NCBI GenBank assembly: GCA_964573995.1
Contig: CAZNLH010000005.1
Location: forward strand, 41,347-105,346
Length of the DNA stretch: 64,000 nucleotides
DNA from: CAZNLH01 sp964573995
GTDB taxonomy: Bacteria > Gemmatimonadota > CAZMKB01 > CAZNLH01
Reading direction: 5' to 3'
Positions within the stretch are counted from its first letter, which is position 1; the number at the start of each line of letters is the position of its first letter. The notes under the pieces were generated by a model that saw only the letters and a program-made list of their open reading frames with translations, searched no databases and was not told the DNA's origin. Below, in pieces: positions 17,257 through 25,716 of the stretch. The position numbers and the translations under genes are program-made.

Positions 17257-18421
17257 CCCCCCCCTCCTCCGGGGGTCCGCTCGGAAGTCCCTCGAAATCG
17301 GCCCACCTTCGGTCCGAGGTTGACTTGATCCCCTTCACATGGAGTGAAAACTCCGTCGGGTTCGATGAATGATACAGGGCCTCATCGTAAGTGATGAGGC
17401 CGGAACTGAAGAGTTTCATGAGGCTCTGGTCAAACGACTGCATTCCGTACCTTGCGAAACCCTCCTGAATAAGCCCGGGGATCGAAGAGGTTTTCAATGG
17501 ATCTGTGATGCAGTCCTTGATCGTTTCCGTGTTGATCAGGACCTCGCAGGCGGGAACACGTCCCTTGTCATCGGCCCTCCTCAATAACCGCATCGAGACC
17601 ACCGCCACCAGGGTGTTGGCCACCAGGAGTCGGATCTCCTGGTGCTGGTGTGGTGGGAAAAAAGAGATGATCCTGCCGATCGTTTGAGTAGTATCTGCCG
17701 TATGGAGGGTACTGAAGACGAGATGGCCCGTATCGGCGGCCTGCAGCGCTATCTCCATACTCTCCCTGTCCCTGATCTCCCCGAGCAGGATGACATCCGG
17801 ATCCTGCCTGAGGATGTGCCGGAGGGCTATTGTATACGAGGGGGTGTCTTCGCCCACCTCGCGCTGATTGATCACGCTCTTCCTATCAACATGAATGAAC
17901 TCGATGGGGTCCTCCACGGTGATGATGTGCCTCCGCAGGCTTTCGTTGATGTGCTGAATCATCGCCGCCAGGGTCGTGCTCTTTCCACTTCCGGTTATCC
18001 CGGTGATCAGGACGAGCCCCCTCGGCTTCAAGGCGAGGTCCTTGAGCACGGCAGGGAGCATGAGTTCATCGAACGGAATAAGGTCCTCCGGGATAGATCG
18101 GATAGCAATTGCCTTTGTCCCCCTCTGCCTGAAGATATTCGTTCGAAACCTCCCAATCCCCTCGATTCCGAACGCGAAATCGACCGCTTTCTTCCGCTCG
18201 AATTCCCTCTTCTGGCGTCCCCCCGTAATCTCTTCGCAGAAGGAGTCCATAATGGCATCAGTGACAGGCTCGACGGAGAGATCGATCAATTCGCCGTTTA
18301 TCCGCAGTACGGGGGGGAAACCCACCCTTAGGTGGAGGTCCGAGGCCTTCCTCCTGACCATTTCATCAAGCAGGACACGTATACCCGGCCCGCTTGTATC
18401 GGCTTCTTTCCGGTCTTCCAT
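17240..18421 (-). CDS. pilT: PilT/PilU-type type IV pilus retraction ATPase
   Basis: 393 residues. N-terminal domain LLDEMVRRKASDLHL is the PilT start; Walker A ITGITGSGKSTTLAAMI, Asp box TVEDPIEFIH, Walker B DPDVILLGEIRDRESME and His box STLHTADT are all intact, so it should be an active hexameric ATPase. The C-terminal AIRN-type retraction motif of PilT is replaced by TETIKDCI, and the tail ends with a FSLHVKG segment as in PilU-like proteins. It lies between accB (4 bases upstream) and accC (overlapping), an unusual place for a pilus gene. No other pilus genes are seen in the window. Confidence 0.9.
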   Translation of the reverse strand: MEDRKEADTSGPGIRVLLDEMVRRKASDLHLRVGFPPVLRINGELIDLSVEPVTDAIMDSFCEEITGGRQKREFERKKAVDFAFGIEGIGRFRTNIFRQRGTKAIAIRSIPEDLIPFDELMLPAVLKDLALKPRGLVLITGITGSGKSTTLAAMIQHINESLRRHIITVEDPIEFIHVDRKSVINQREVGEDTPSYTIALRHILRQDPDVILLGEIRDRESMEIALQAADTGHLVFSTLHTADTTQTIGRIISFFPPHQHQEIRLLVANTLVAVVSMRLLRRADDKGRVPACEVLINTETIKDCITDPLKTSSIPGLIQEGFARYGMQSFDQSLMKLFSSGLITYDEALYHSSNPTEFSLHVKGIKSTSDRRWADFEGLPSGPPEEGGGDGRD

Positions 18422-18425
18422 ATTC

Positions 18426-18914
18426 TCAGGTCTTGATCAAAAAGAGATGCTGCCCATATTCGATCGGATCGCCGTTCTCAACGAATATCCTGCTCACTTC
18501 CCCGTTTACCTCAGATGGGAGTTCATTCATGAGTTTCATCGCCTCTATGATACACAGGGTCTGCCCCACAGTCACCTTCGATCCCTCCTCTACGAAAGGA
18601 GGGGCAGCCGGGGCCGGCGAACGATAGAACGTCCCGACCATGGGAGCCTTTACTACGACTCCCTCCGATTCATCGACGGCCTGCTCTTCCGTAATCTCCT
18701 CGGCCCCTTCAACCGGTACCGGGTTAACACTCGAACCTTGAGTTTTTCTTTCCGACTCCGTTGCTGCAGCACCCGGGTTATCCGCTGATCCGGAATTCAA
18801 AGATGGAGGGTTTTTTCGTATCCTGATCCGTCGCCCCCACCGTGTTACCTCCAGTTCATCGATCTGGCTCTCCTCGACGATCTTGATCAATTTTTTAATC
18901 TCATCGATCAACAT
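18426..18914 (-). CDS. accB: Acetyl-CoA carboxylase, biotin carboxyl carrier protein
   Basis: About 162 residues. The N-terminal helix IDEIKKLIKIVEESQIDELEV is the AccB start; a Pro/Ala/Ser-rich linker follows; the C-terminal biotinyl domain has the biotinylation site EAMKLMNE and GTFYRSPAP upstream. The lysine accepts biotin and shuttles CO2 between AccC and the carboxyltransferase. I prefer the ATG at 18914 because GGAG sits nine bases before it; a TTG three codons earlier lacks a site. It follows efp in the widespread aroQ-efp-accB-accC order. Confidence 0.94.
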   Translation of the reverse strand: MLIDEIKKLIKIVEESQIDELEVTRWGRRIRIRKNPPSLNSGSADNPGAAATESERKTQGSSVNPVPVEGAEEITEEQAVDESEGVVVKAPMVGTFYRSPAPAAPPFVEEGSKVTVGQTLCIIEAMKLMNELPSEVNGEVSRIFVENGDPIEYGQHLFLIKT

Positions 18915-19099
18915 ATAATGCAACTCCGGTATTTTCTTGTTGACAAGTCGGGCTGGCTCGGACCAGTCGATCGCTTCATCTCGATGTCCTACTCATCCCA
19001 TTTGGAGATTCGAAGTCTGAACGGCCATCGAACCGAAGGATGGACCACACCGGTCGGGATCAATAGAAAACTAACTCAAGAGATCGACCTTCCTCGGGA

Positions 19100-19660
19100 T
19101 CAACCGACCCGTTCGAGATAGGACCCGGTCCTCCTGTCCACCCGTATTACCTCCCCTTCCGAAATAAATAGGGGGACCTGCACAACGACACCTGTCTCCA
19201 GCCTCGCCGGTTTCGTCCCACCCTGTGCCGTGTCGCCCCGCACACCTGGGTCCGTGTCTACTACCTTGAGATCGATAAAAAAAGGAAGTTCAATACCGAT
19301 AACCGCCCCATCGTGGACCAGGCCCTCACATTCAAAGCCCTCTTTCAGGTACCCCACCTGGTCTCCGATCACGGCATCACCCAGTACATATTGCTCAAAT
19401 GTCTCCCCGTCCATGAAATAATAATGCTCATCGCTTCGGTACAGGTACTGGAGCCTTCTGCGTTCGAGCCTGACCTCGTTTATCCTCTCCCCCGCGCGGA
19501 ATGTCTTCTCAACAACCGCTCCATCCGGGACCTTCTTCAATTTCGTCCGGACAAAGGCCCCTCCCTTGCCCGGCTTGACGTGCAGAAACTCGACTATCGA
19601 CCAGAGTTCACCCTTGATCTCCAGAACCATGCCATTCCTGAAATCAGCGGTTGTCGCCAT
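19100..19660 (-). CDS. efp: Translation elongation factor P
   Basis: 186 residues with the three beta-barrel domains of EF-P. The KOW domain tip loop reads VKPGKGGAFVRTK, with K32 at the position modified in E. coli (K34); which modification occurs here is unknown because no epmA/epmB or deoxyhypusine-type gene is in the window. The C-terminal domain ends with the conserved GEVIRVDRRTGSYLERV. It rescues ribosomes stalled at polyproline stretches. It is 62 bases after aroQ. Confidence 0.95.
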   Translation of the reverse strand: MATTADFRNGMVLEIKGELWSIVEFLHVKPGKGGAFVRTKLKKVPDGAVVEKTFRAGERINEVRLERRRLQYLYRSDEHYYFMDGETFEQYVLGDAVIGDQVGYLKEGFECEGLVHDGAVIGIELPFFIDLKVVDTDPGVRGDTAQGGTKPARLETGVVVQVPLFISEGEVIRVDRRTGSYLERVG

Positions 19661-19722
19661 AGCCTTTGCCTTTCAATGCATTCGCAATTGCCGATTACCC
19701 ACCCCACAACACTCTCCCGTTG

Positions 19723-20202
19723 TCACTGCCAGCCCCTGAGATAATTCACCAGGCCCTCAAGCGCCAGGACATATCCGTACCATCCCAGTCCGCAGACAAG
19801 GCCGACTGAAATATCCGATATAAGAGACTTCGACCTGAATGTCTCTCTCGAAAAGATATTGCTTATGTGCACCTCGACGAACGGGATAGAAACGGCGAGC
19901 AGGCAATCTCTAAGGGAGACACTCGTGTGTGTCAGTCCGGCTGGATTGAGAATAATCCCTGATATTCTCCCTGCGGTGGCCTGGAGGTAGTCTATGAGTT
20001 CACCCTCGTGGTTCGACTGGAAGAACTCCACCGGCACGTTTAATTCTATTGCCCTATCGCGGACTCGCTTTTCTATCCCCCCGAGGTCGATATCACCATA
20101 TATCGACACCTCACGCATGCCCAACAGGTTCAAGGAAGGGCCGTTGACGATTGCGATCCTTTCCACGGGATTGTCGGCCGGGCATTCAGGCCTCCCACTC
20201 AT
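19723..20202 (-). CDS. aroQ: Type II 3-dehydroquinate dehydratase
   Basis: About 159 residues. NGPSLNLLGMRE and IYGD carry the type II start and catalytic tyrosine; NPAGLTHTSVSLRD and EVHISN carry the conserved asparagine and histidine. It dehydrates 3-dehydroquinate in the shikimate pathway, one step after AroB, encoded two genes upstream. I chose the ATG at 20202 because it overlaps the preceding stop as ATGA, a coupling signal; a GTG at 20223 with AGGAG directly against it would add seven residues. Confidence 0.94.
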   Translation of the reverse strand: MSGRPECPADNPVERIAIVNGPSLNLLGMREVSIYGDIDLGGIEKRVRDRAIELNVPVEFFQSNHEGELIDYLQATAGRISGIILNPAGLTHTSVSLRDCLLAVSIPFVEVHISNIFSRETFRSKSLISDISVGLVCGLGWYGYVLALEGLVNYLRGWQ

Positions 20203-21401
20203 TTCCTGAGATTCTTCAACCACCTCCTGAACTCCTCGAATTCGACGTCCACTCCCCTCTCCATGACCTCTTCATCGCCTTCATCCAACTCCACTTCTCG
20301 CCGAACAGGGCCCCACTCTGTCTCCTCCGAAGCGTCCTCTTCACTCATGGGGGCAATTTGTTCAAATTTCAGATAAGGCCCGACCCTTTCGATCATCTTC
20401 CTCCCGAGACTCGGCACACGCTCCAGGTCCCGAATGGATTCGAAGGGGCCGTTCCTTTCCCTTTCAACTATGATCTTTTGGGCAATAACCGGACCAACCC
20501 CGGGTATGGTTTCAAGTTCGATCTGGCCGGCTTCATTGATACTGACCGTCTTTTTCGACTCGACATCGCCGTAGCTCCCACCCGGGGGTCCCACAGATTC
20601 GCATTCGTCCTCTCCGCAGATGTCATGGACAGTGTCCGGCTTATCTTCTGTCTCCTCCGTTATCCTCCCCGGCTCACCATCCGTACCCGTGGATAACCGA
20701 TGCTCCAGTTCGGCAATCCGTTTCCTGACCTCTTCATTCGCCGGATCCTGTGAGATGATCTTCCTGTAAATCTGGAGGGCCCGCTCGAAAAAACCCTGTC
20801 GCGCGTAGATATCCGCCAGAGTTATTGTCTCCAGGGAATCTCCCTCTTCAAGGTCCTCATCATCTACCGGAGAATCACCGGTTATCCCAGCGCCGGTAGC
20901 CGTCTCTTCCCCCCCCTCACAACCATCCTTGACGACATAATCCGGGTGCTCGGGAACTGGAACCCTCTCTCCACCCATCATCTCAGCCGTCGCACCCGTC
21001 TGCCGATCCCGCAACGAGACCTCGATTTCACTTAGGGCCAGGCGCATCTCCTCATCTCCGGGAAATTCATCAAGATACGACCGGAACCACCCACGCGAGG
21101 CCTCCAGGTCTCCCAGGCGCCGGGATATCTCTCCCAACGCCTTCAACGCAACCAGGTTCCCGGCATCCAGGTCGAGTACGCCAAGATATTCCTCTCTTGC
21201 CTTTTCAAGGTCTCCCTGTTCTACATAACACCTCGCCAGAAGGACCCTGGCACTGACGTACCTTGGGTGACGCTGCAGGCCCCGCAACAGGATGTCTATT
21301 GCCTTCTCCACGAGGCCCGCCTTGCGGTAACGATCCGCGAGCGGTGCAAACAGGCGTGAAGATGGGTTGCCTTTCACCTTTTCTTCAATATCCCTGTCCA
21401 T
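20199..21401 (-). CDS. Tetratricopeptide-repeat protein with C-terminal helix-hairpin-helix domain
   Basis: About 400 residues. Residues near the start (RLFAPLADRYRKAGLVEKAI) begin several TPR repeats (ARVLLARCYVEQGDLEKAREE and onwards), followed by an acidic low-complexity part, a further TPR (LADIYARQGFFERALQIYRK), and a ComEA-like HhH pair (IPGVGPVIAQKIIVER, VPSLGRKMIERVGPYL). There is no signal peptide or membrane segment. The family function is not known to me: HhH pairs of this type bind DNA non-specifically and TPRs bind proteins. It lies between aroB and aroQ and overlaps aroQ by four bases. The start at 21401 is preferred over the ATG at 21443, which lacks a ribosome site. Confidence 0.7.
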   Translation of the reverse strand: MDRDIEEKVKGNPSSRLFAPLADRYRKAGLVEKAIDILLRGLQRHPRYVSARVLLARCYVEQGDLEKAREEYLGVLDLDAGNLVALKALGEISRRLGDLEASRGWFRSYLDEFPGDEEMRLALSEIEVSLRDRQTGATAEMMGGERVPVPEHPDYVVKDGCEGGEETATGAGITGDSPVDDEDLEEGDSLETITLADIYARQGFFERALQIYRKIISQDPANEEVRKRIAELEHRLSTGTDGEPGRITEETEDKPDTVHDICGEDECESVGPPGGSYGDVESKKTVSINEAGQIELETIPGVGPVIAQKIIVERERNGPFESIRDLERVPSLGRKMIERVGPYLKFEQIAPMSEEDASEETEWGPVRREVELDEGDEEVMERGVDVEFEEFRRWLKNLRK

Positions 21402-21463
21402 TCGACTACCCCGTTGGCCCCCCCGAGACAGGATGAGACCCATATAAAAATGGGTGCGGATCC

Positions 21464-22558
21464 CTATTCCCGTAAGTCATCCAACACCTTCAAAATTATA
21501 GGCTTCTCCCCTTTTACACCTCGAATTATAACAGAGCCGAAGCCCTTTGTCAATACAAAATTGATATCCCCTCCCTCCCGCTTCTTGTCCATCTCTATGT
21601 ATGCCCAGAGATCCTCGGGCTCCACCCCTCCAAGGTTCCAGGAGAGAGGCAGTCCGTAACCCGTCAATATGGATTCGAGCCGCAGGACATCGGCCTCATC
21701 CAGCATTCCAAGCCTCGACGAGATTAGAAATGCCCCTCTCATCCCGATGGAAATGGACTCTCCATGGGAATAATGGGAATAAGAGCCTGCAGCCTCGAGG
21801 GCATGCCCGATGGTGTGGCCCAGGTTGAGATACGCCCGTATCCCCTCGTCACGCTCATCCTTCTCTACGATCCCCACCTTAAACCGGCAACAACGCGAGA
21901 CGATCTCCTCCAGACGGCCACTCTCCTTCTCGATGATCTCATTACGCCATTCTTCAAGGTATTCCAGAAAATCCGGTCCGTCCAGCACGGCGTACTTTAT
22001 TACTTCGGCCATACCGTCCAGGAAGACACGAGGGGGAAGGGTATCAATGAAATCCAGGTCGGTGAAGACAGCCGAAGGCTGATGGAATGTGCCGATAAGG
22101 TTCTTGCCACATGGGAGATTGACACCGTTCTTACCACCAATAGAACTGTCCACCCCGGCCAGGAGGGTGGTGGGAACGCAGACAAGACGAATCCCTCTCA
22201 TGAAGGTGGAAGCAGCGAAACCGGCGAGATCTCCGACGACTCCGCCCCCAATGGAGAGCACGGTCGAACCCCGGTCCATGGCCGACCGGGCCATGGCCTC
22301 GTAACAACGGATCAAGGACTCGATCGATTTGTCCTTCTCAGTCCCCTCCAGAATCAACCTGCAGACCTCGATGCCACTCCTCCTCAGACATCGGTCGACG
22401 GCCGGGAAACAGGCCTTCGATACGTTGCGGTCCATGATCGCCAGCACCTTGCCCCCCCCTGCAAGGCACGATGTGAACGCAGGAAAGTCGCCCTCGAAAA
22501 GGCCGTTTCCTATGAATATCGGGTATCGCCTACCCGTCAGATTGACTTCGACCTTCAA
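21464..22558 (-). CDS. aroB: 3-dehydroquinate synthase
   Basis: 364 residues. NAD- and zinc-binding motifs are present: SIGGGVVGDLAGFAAS, RGIRLVCVPTTLLAGVDSSIGGK, the MAEVIKYA helix, LNLGHTIGHALE and SHGESISIG. It converts DAHP to 3-dehydroquinate, the second shikimate-pathway step. It is the first confident gene of the long minus-strand run ending in lolA. The 540-base region upstream separates it from the divergent Rrf2 regulator. aroK, which often accompanies aroB, is absent here. Confidence 0.95.
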   Translation of the reverse strand: MKVEVNLTGRRYPIFIGNGLFEGDFPAFTSCLAGGGKVLAIMDRNVSKACFPAVDRCLRRSGIEVCRLILEGTEKDKSIESLIRCYEAMARSAMDRGSTVLSIGGGVVGDLAGFAASTFMRGIRLVCVPTTLLAGVDSSIGGKNGVNLPCGKNLIGTFHQPSAVFTDLDFIDTLPPRVFLDGMAEVIKYAVLDGPDFLEYLEEWRNEIIEKESGRLEEIVSRCCRFKVGIVEKDERDEGIRAYLNLGHTIGHALEAAGSYSHYSHGESISIGMRGAFLISSRLGMLDEADVLRLESILTGYGLPLSWNLGGVEPEDLWAYIEMDKKREGGDINFVLTKGFGSVIIRGVKGEKPIILKVLDDLRE

Positions 22559-22586
22559 GGTAACTCCTCCATGACCTCCGGTTGAC

Positions 22587-22805
22587 TTACACCTGGCGAC
22601 GAGCCGGGCTATTCACCATGGTAAAAACTACCCCTTCCGCCTCGGTCAAGTCAAGGGGAGGACGATCCACAGGAATTACCCTGGTTCTATCGATAACTCT
22701 TCCTGTGTCTCGTATCTTCCGGCGCGAGAGGAAGAGGGGGAATTGCTGCGTGGAAACGGGGAACATGGGGTCTCTTCCCATTGTCTCAATCCGATAGGGA
22801 TGCAC
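22587..22805 (-). CDS. Possible small protein upstream of aroB (unrecognised)
   Basis: A 72-codon frame starts at GTG 22805 with GGGAG eight bases upstream and ends 28 bases before aroB. It has no signal peptide or membrane helix and is rich in arginine and proline (SRRKIRDTGRVIDRTRVI, PVDRPPLDL). It has no homology I recognise. Support comes only from the ribosome site, orientation and position at the head of the aroB operon; frames this long also arise by chance at this GC content. Confidence 0.3.
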   Translation of the reverse strand: MHPYRIETMGRDPMFPVSTQQFPLFLSRRKIRDTGRVIDRTRVIPVDRPPLDLTEAEGVVFTMVNSPARRQV

Positions 22806-23102
22806 CGATCAGGCTCCCGGAACAGGGAAAGATTATTACCAAGGGGGCTGTTCGGCGCCATGACGTCTCATCTTTTCGGTAAATCGAAGATGGCCCCTTC
22901 TGTGATGCGTCGAAAAAACCGGAGGGACTCATGTGGGCTTTCCTTATTGACAGTACGGGGCAAACTTTCAATATTTTAGTGAAGTGGAGTTCGGAGTTCA
23001 TATTGTGATGAGGTGAATAGACATATGCATTGCCATTTCTCTTTCCCTAAGTGTGACCCCCCAAGACACGACGCAACGAGTGTTGCTCAGGAGGGTGATT
23101 AG
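22806..23102. other. Divergent intergenic region between aroB side and the Rrf2 regulator
   Basis: About 300 bases with no credible gene. The plus-strand promoter of the regulator is here (22947-22975), and a leader of about 120 bases follows it, ending in AGGAGGG (23089-23095) seven bases before the ATG. I found no good minus-strand promoter for aroB. Many Rrf2 proteins repress their own promoter, but I could not identify a clean inverted repeat as operator. Confidence 0.4.
22947..22975 (+). promoter_or_regulatory. Sigma-70 promoter for the Rrf2-family regulator
   Basis: TTGACA at 22947-22952, 17-base spacer, AATATT at 22970-22975. Start of transcription would be near 22982, 120 bases before the regulator ATG. 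The -35 is perfect and the surrounding sequence is AT-rich relative to the neighbourhood. Confidence 0.6.
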
Positions 23103-23513
23103 ATGAGGCTCTCTCGAAAAGCGGATTATGCGGTCCGCGCCATGGTCGACCTGGCTGCCCGACCAGTCGGTGATCGTGTCCCGATTCATGACGTCGCAGT
23201 CCGCCAGGAAATCCCGTACACCTTTCTGCCGAGGATCATTCCAGATCTCGTGAGGTGCGGCCTGTTGAAATCCTACCGCGGTGCAAACGGTGGGGTTGCA
23301 CTCGCCCGCTCGCCTGATGAGATCTCGGTCCTGAAGGTCATCGAGGCGGCGGAAGGCCCATTGACACTGAACCGGTGCACGGCCCATCCGAGTGAATGCG
23401 ACAGGGAGGCAATCTGTCCACAACTCAAGTTGTGGGAAAGAGTCCAGGAGGATCTTGATCAGACCCTCGCTTCCATGACCTTGGCGGATCTCGTAAACAA
23501 CAAGATGAAATAA
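23103..23513 (+). CDS. Rrf2-family transcriptional regulator with three conserved cysteines
   Basis: 136 residues. The winged-helix start MRLSRKADYAVRAMVDLAA and the YTFLPRIIPDL and YRGANGGVAL segments are those of the Rrf2 family (IscR, NsrR, CymR). Cysteines in LNRCTAHPSECDREAICP are spaced C-x6-C-x5-C, close to the C-x5-C-x5-C cluster ligands of IscR, so an iron-sulfur sensor is likely (inference). No isc or suf gene is adjacent, so the target is not clear; the next gene is a periplasmic folding factor. The ATG has a strong AGGAGGG site. Confidence 0.88.
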   Translation: MRLSRKADYAVRAMVDLAARPVGDRVPIHDVAVRQEIPYTFLPRIIPDLVRCGLLKSYRGANGGVALARSPDEISVLKVIEAAEGPLTLNRCTAHPSECDREAICPQLKLWERVQEDLDQTLASMTLADLVNNKMK

Positions 23514-23543
23514 GAAAACGGGGATATCCCACCTGCCATTGAC

Positions 23544-23572
23544 TTGATTTTACCGGGTGCAATCGATATCTT
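23544..23572 (+). promoter_or_regulatory. Candidate promoter for the PpiD/SurA-like gene
   Basis: TTGATT at 23544-23549, 17-base spacer, TATCTT at 23567-23572, about 95 bases upstream of the chosen ATG. An overlapping TTGACT at 23539-23544 gives a poorer -10. The promoter lies 30 bases after the regulator stop, so the two plus-strand genes may be separately or jointly transcribed. Confidence 0.5.
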
Positions 23573-23666
23573 TTAGGTTCTTTCACACGCACACGCGCCC
23601 GGGATGATGTCTGTATACATCCGGACACCAGTTTTTAACGCACTACATCAACAAGGATCCCGCAAG

Positions 23667-25544
23667 ATGATGCAACTTCTCAGAAAAAAGACGAAGATCA
23701 TCATGATCATCGTCGCAGCGGCCTTTCTCGTCGGCTTCATCTTTCTTCAACTCGGGGTCGGTACTGGCTCGAGGACGAACCGCCAGACGGTCGCCACCAA
23801 CATCGGAGAAATAAACGGGGTGGAGATCTCTTACAATGACTTTTACGACCTGCAGAATAACATGGCCCAGCAACTCAAGAATCAGGGCAAAGACGACCTG
23901 TCGCAGGAGGACTACGATCGGATCGAGGAGCAGACCTGGGACCAACTCGTCTTCCAGATCCTCATACAACAGGAAATCAAGCGAAGGGGGATCACGGTCA
24001 GCGACGAAGAAGTAAGAGACTACCTTCTCAACAACCCTCCCGATTTCATCCGCTCGAACGAGAATTTTCAGGTGGACGGCAAGTTCAGCCAGGAACAATA
24101 CGAGGCGATCCTCAACGCTCCGGAAAACAGGCAATTCGCGGCCAACTTGGAATCATGGGTTCGCCAGACGCTGCCACAGATAAAACTCAGCAAGCAGATA
24201 ACCGAGGGCATTCATTTCTCTGATTCCGCCCTGTTGCAGGAATACAAAGAGAGGGAAGAGAAGGTCAAAGTCGGTTACGTCTTCTTCGATCCTTCCTCCC
24301 TGGAAGGCGAAGATGAATCTCAGGCCAAGGACGGGGGGGAGGAACTGCTGCCACGGGAAAATAATCCATACCAGCCCACTTTGAAAGAGATCCGGTCATA
24401 TTACGATGCACACAAGAAGGAATTCTCCGACCCTGAGAGGGCAGTCCTCCAGTATATCAAACTGTCGGTGAACCCGACTTCCAAGGATACTACCGAGGCC
24501 AGGAAAAAGGCTCTTGCCCTGGCCGAGAGGAGCCGCAAGGGAGAAGACTTCAGCGGCCTCGCCAAGGAATATTCGGACGACGTGGCTACAGCAGATAAGG
24601 GCGGGGACCTGGGGTACATCAAAAAGGGAGAGATGCTACCAGCGCTCGAAAAGGCGGCATTTTCAATGAAGACAGGCGAGACATCCGACCCGATTCTCAC
24701 GCCACGGGGATGGCATATCCTACGGGTAGAAGACCGGCGTGGTAGGGATAATAATAAGGAAGTGCAGGTACGGCACATACTGATACCAATTCGAACCAGC
24801 CTGGCCACCCGTGACAGTATCTACGGCATAGTCCGGAATATTCTCGGGGATATACGTGATAACCAGTCTGACTTCGAGGCGGTTACCGCTCTCCAGCAAG
24901 TACCGGTAAAGACAACCAACCCCTTCACTAAAAATGACTTCCTCCCCGAACTCGGGCCCATTTCGAGAGAGGCGTCGAGTTTCGCGTTTTCCCAGGATGT
25001 CGGCGCCGTAAGCCAATCCATCACCCGCATGGGCCAGGTCTTCGTATTGCGAATAAGCAGGAAGATCCCCGAGAGGATAAGACCGTTGGAAGAGGTACAG
25101 GGCAATATAGAGGACCTCCTGTCGAGGGAGAAAAAGATGGCGGTCCTGATCGAGAAGGCCTCGAAACTCTTGTCGGAAGCGAAGGAGTACGGGAGCCTGA
25201 AGGCGGCAGCCGCTTCAGAAGGAGACAAGTACCACGAACCTCCGCCCTTCACCCTCCGGGATCGCGTCCCCGGGGTCGGCCAAGACAATACCTTTATCGG
25301 ATACGCCCATGGCCTGCCTGTAGGGACAATCGGCGGCCCTGTCAGGACGGACCGTGGCTGCTACCTGATCGAAGTTCTCGAGAGAAAGGGAGTCGACATG
25401 GCCGAGTTCGAGAAGGCCAAGGAGGATCTGCGCAAGGAACTGGTCAACCGGGCCAAGTCGACCGCGTTCGAGCGGTGGTACACCTCGCTCCTCCAGGAGG
25501 CCAAGATCGAGGACAACAGGCTCCTTTTAGGATACAGCGGATAA
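23667..25544 (+). CDS. PpiD/SurA-like membrane-anchored peptidyl-prolyl isomerase
   Basis: 625 residues from the ATG at 23667, which has AAGGA at the right distance; an upstream ATG at 23604 would add 21 unlikely residues. A basic N-terminus (LLRKKTK) precedes one membrane segment (IIMIIVAAAFLVGFIFLQLGV), then a SurA_N-like domain and two parvulin-type regions: one complete (about residues 250-365, with ADKGGDLGYIKKGEMLPALE and PRGWHILRVEDRR) and a second, more degenerate one starting at VQVRHILIPIR. The topology matches PpiD: anchored in the inner membrane and acting on emerging outer-membrane and periplasmic proteins. It converges on the GNAT gene. Confidence 0.85.
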   Translation: MMQLLRKKTKIIMIIVAAAFLVGFIFLQLGVGTGSRTNRQTVATNIGEINGVEISYNDFYDLQNNMAQQLKNQGKDDLSQEDYDRIEEQTWDQLVFQILIQQEIKRRGITVSDEEVRDYLLNNPPDFIRSNENFQVDGKFSQEQYEAILNAPENRQFAANLESWVRQTLPQIKLSKQITEGIHFSDSALLQEYKEREEKVKVGYVFFDPSSLEGEDESQAKDGGEELLPRENNPYQPTLKEIRSYYDAHKKEFSDPERAVLQYIKLSVNPTSKDTTEARKKALALAERSRKGEDFSGLAKEYSDDVATADKGGDLGYIKKGEMLPALEKAAFSMKTGETSDPILTPRGWHILRVEDRRGRDNNKEVQVRHILIPIRTSLATRDSIYGIVRNILGDIRDNQSDFEAVTALQQVPVKTTNPFTKNDFLPELGPISREASSFAFSQDVGAVSQSITRMGQVFVLRISRKIPERIRPLEEVQGNIEDLLSREKKMAVLIEKASKLLSEAKEYGSLKAAAASEGDKYHEPPPFTLRDRVPGVGQDNTFIGYAHGLPVGTIGGPVRTDRGCYLIEVLERKGVDMAEFEKAKEDLRKELVNRAKSTAFERWYTSLLQEAKIEDNRLLLGYSG

Positions 25545-25569
25545 GGGACCCTCTCCACAAAGTACCTGC

Positions 25570-25689
25570 GTCATTCAGGCATGTCCTGCCCCGTTATTCA
25601 ACATCACCGGCAAGTGAGCCATCCATCCGCCCGGGCCACAATCGGCCGATTCCCGACGCGTTTGTCTACGCCTCACTTGTGGGAATGAC
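25570..25689. repeat. Nested inverted repeat, copy 1 of a dispersed element
   Basis: A 120-base segment between two convergent genes. Outer arms are CGTCATTC (25569-25576) and GAATGACG (25683-25690); inner arms are CAAGTGAG (25611-25618) and CTCACTTG (25672-25679); the centre is a perfect 12-base palindrome AATCGGCCGATT (25640-25651). It begins GTCATTCAGGCA and ends GGAATGAC, as does a second copy at 37625-37776. It resembles REP/MITE-like intergenic elements and may also act as a bidirectional transcription stop, though no T-tract is present. Confidence 0.6.
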
Positions 25690-25716
25690 GGAGGGATGTT
25701 GTCTGGATAAGGCCAT

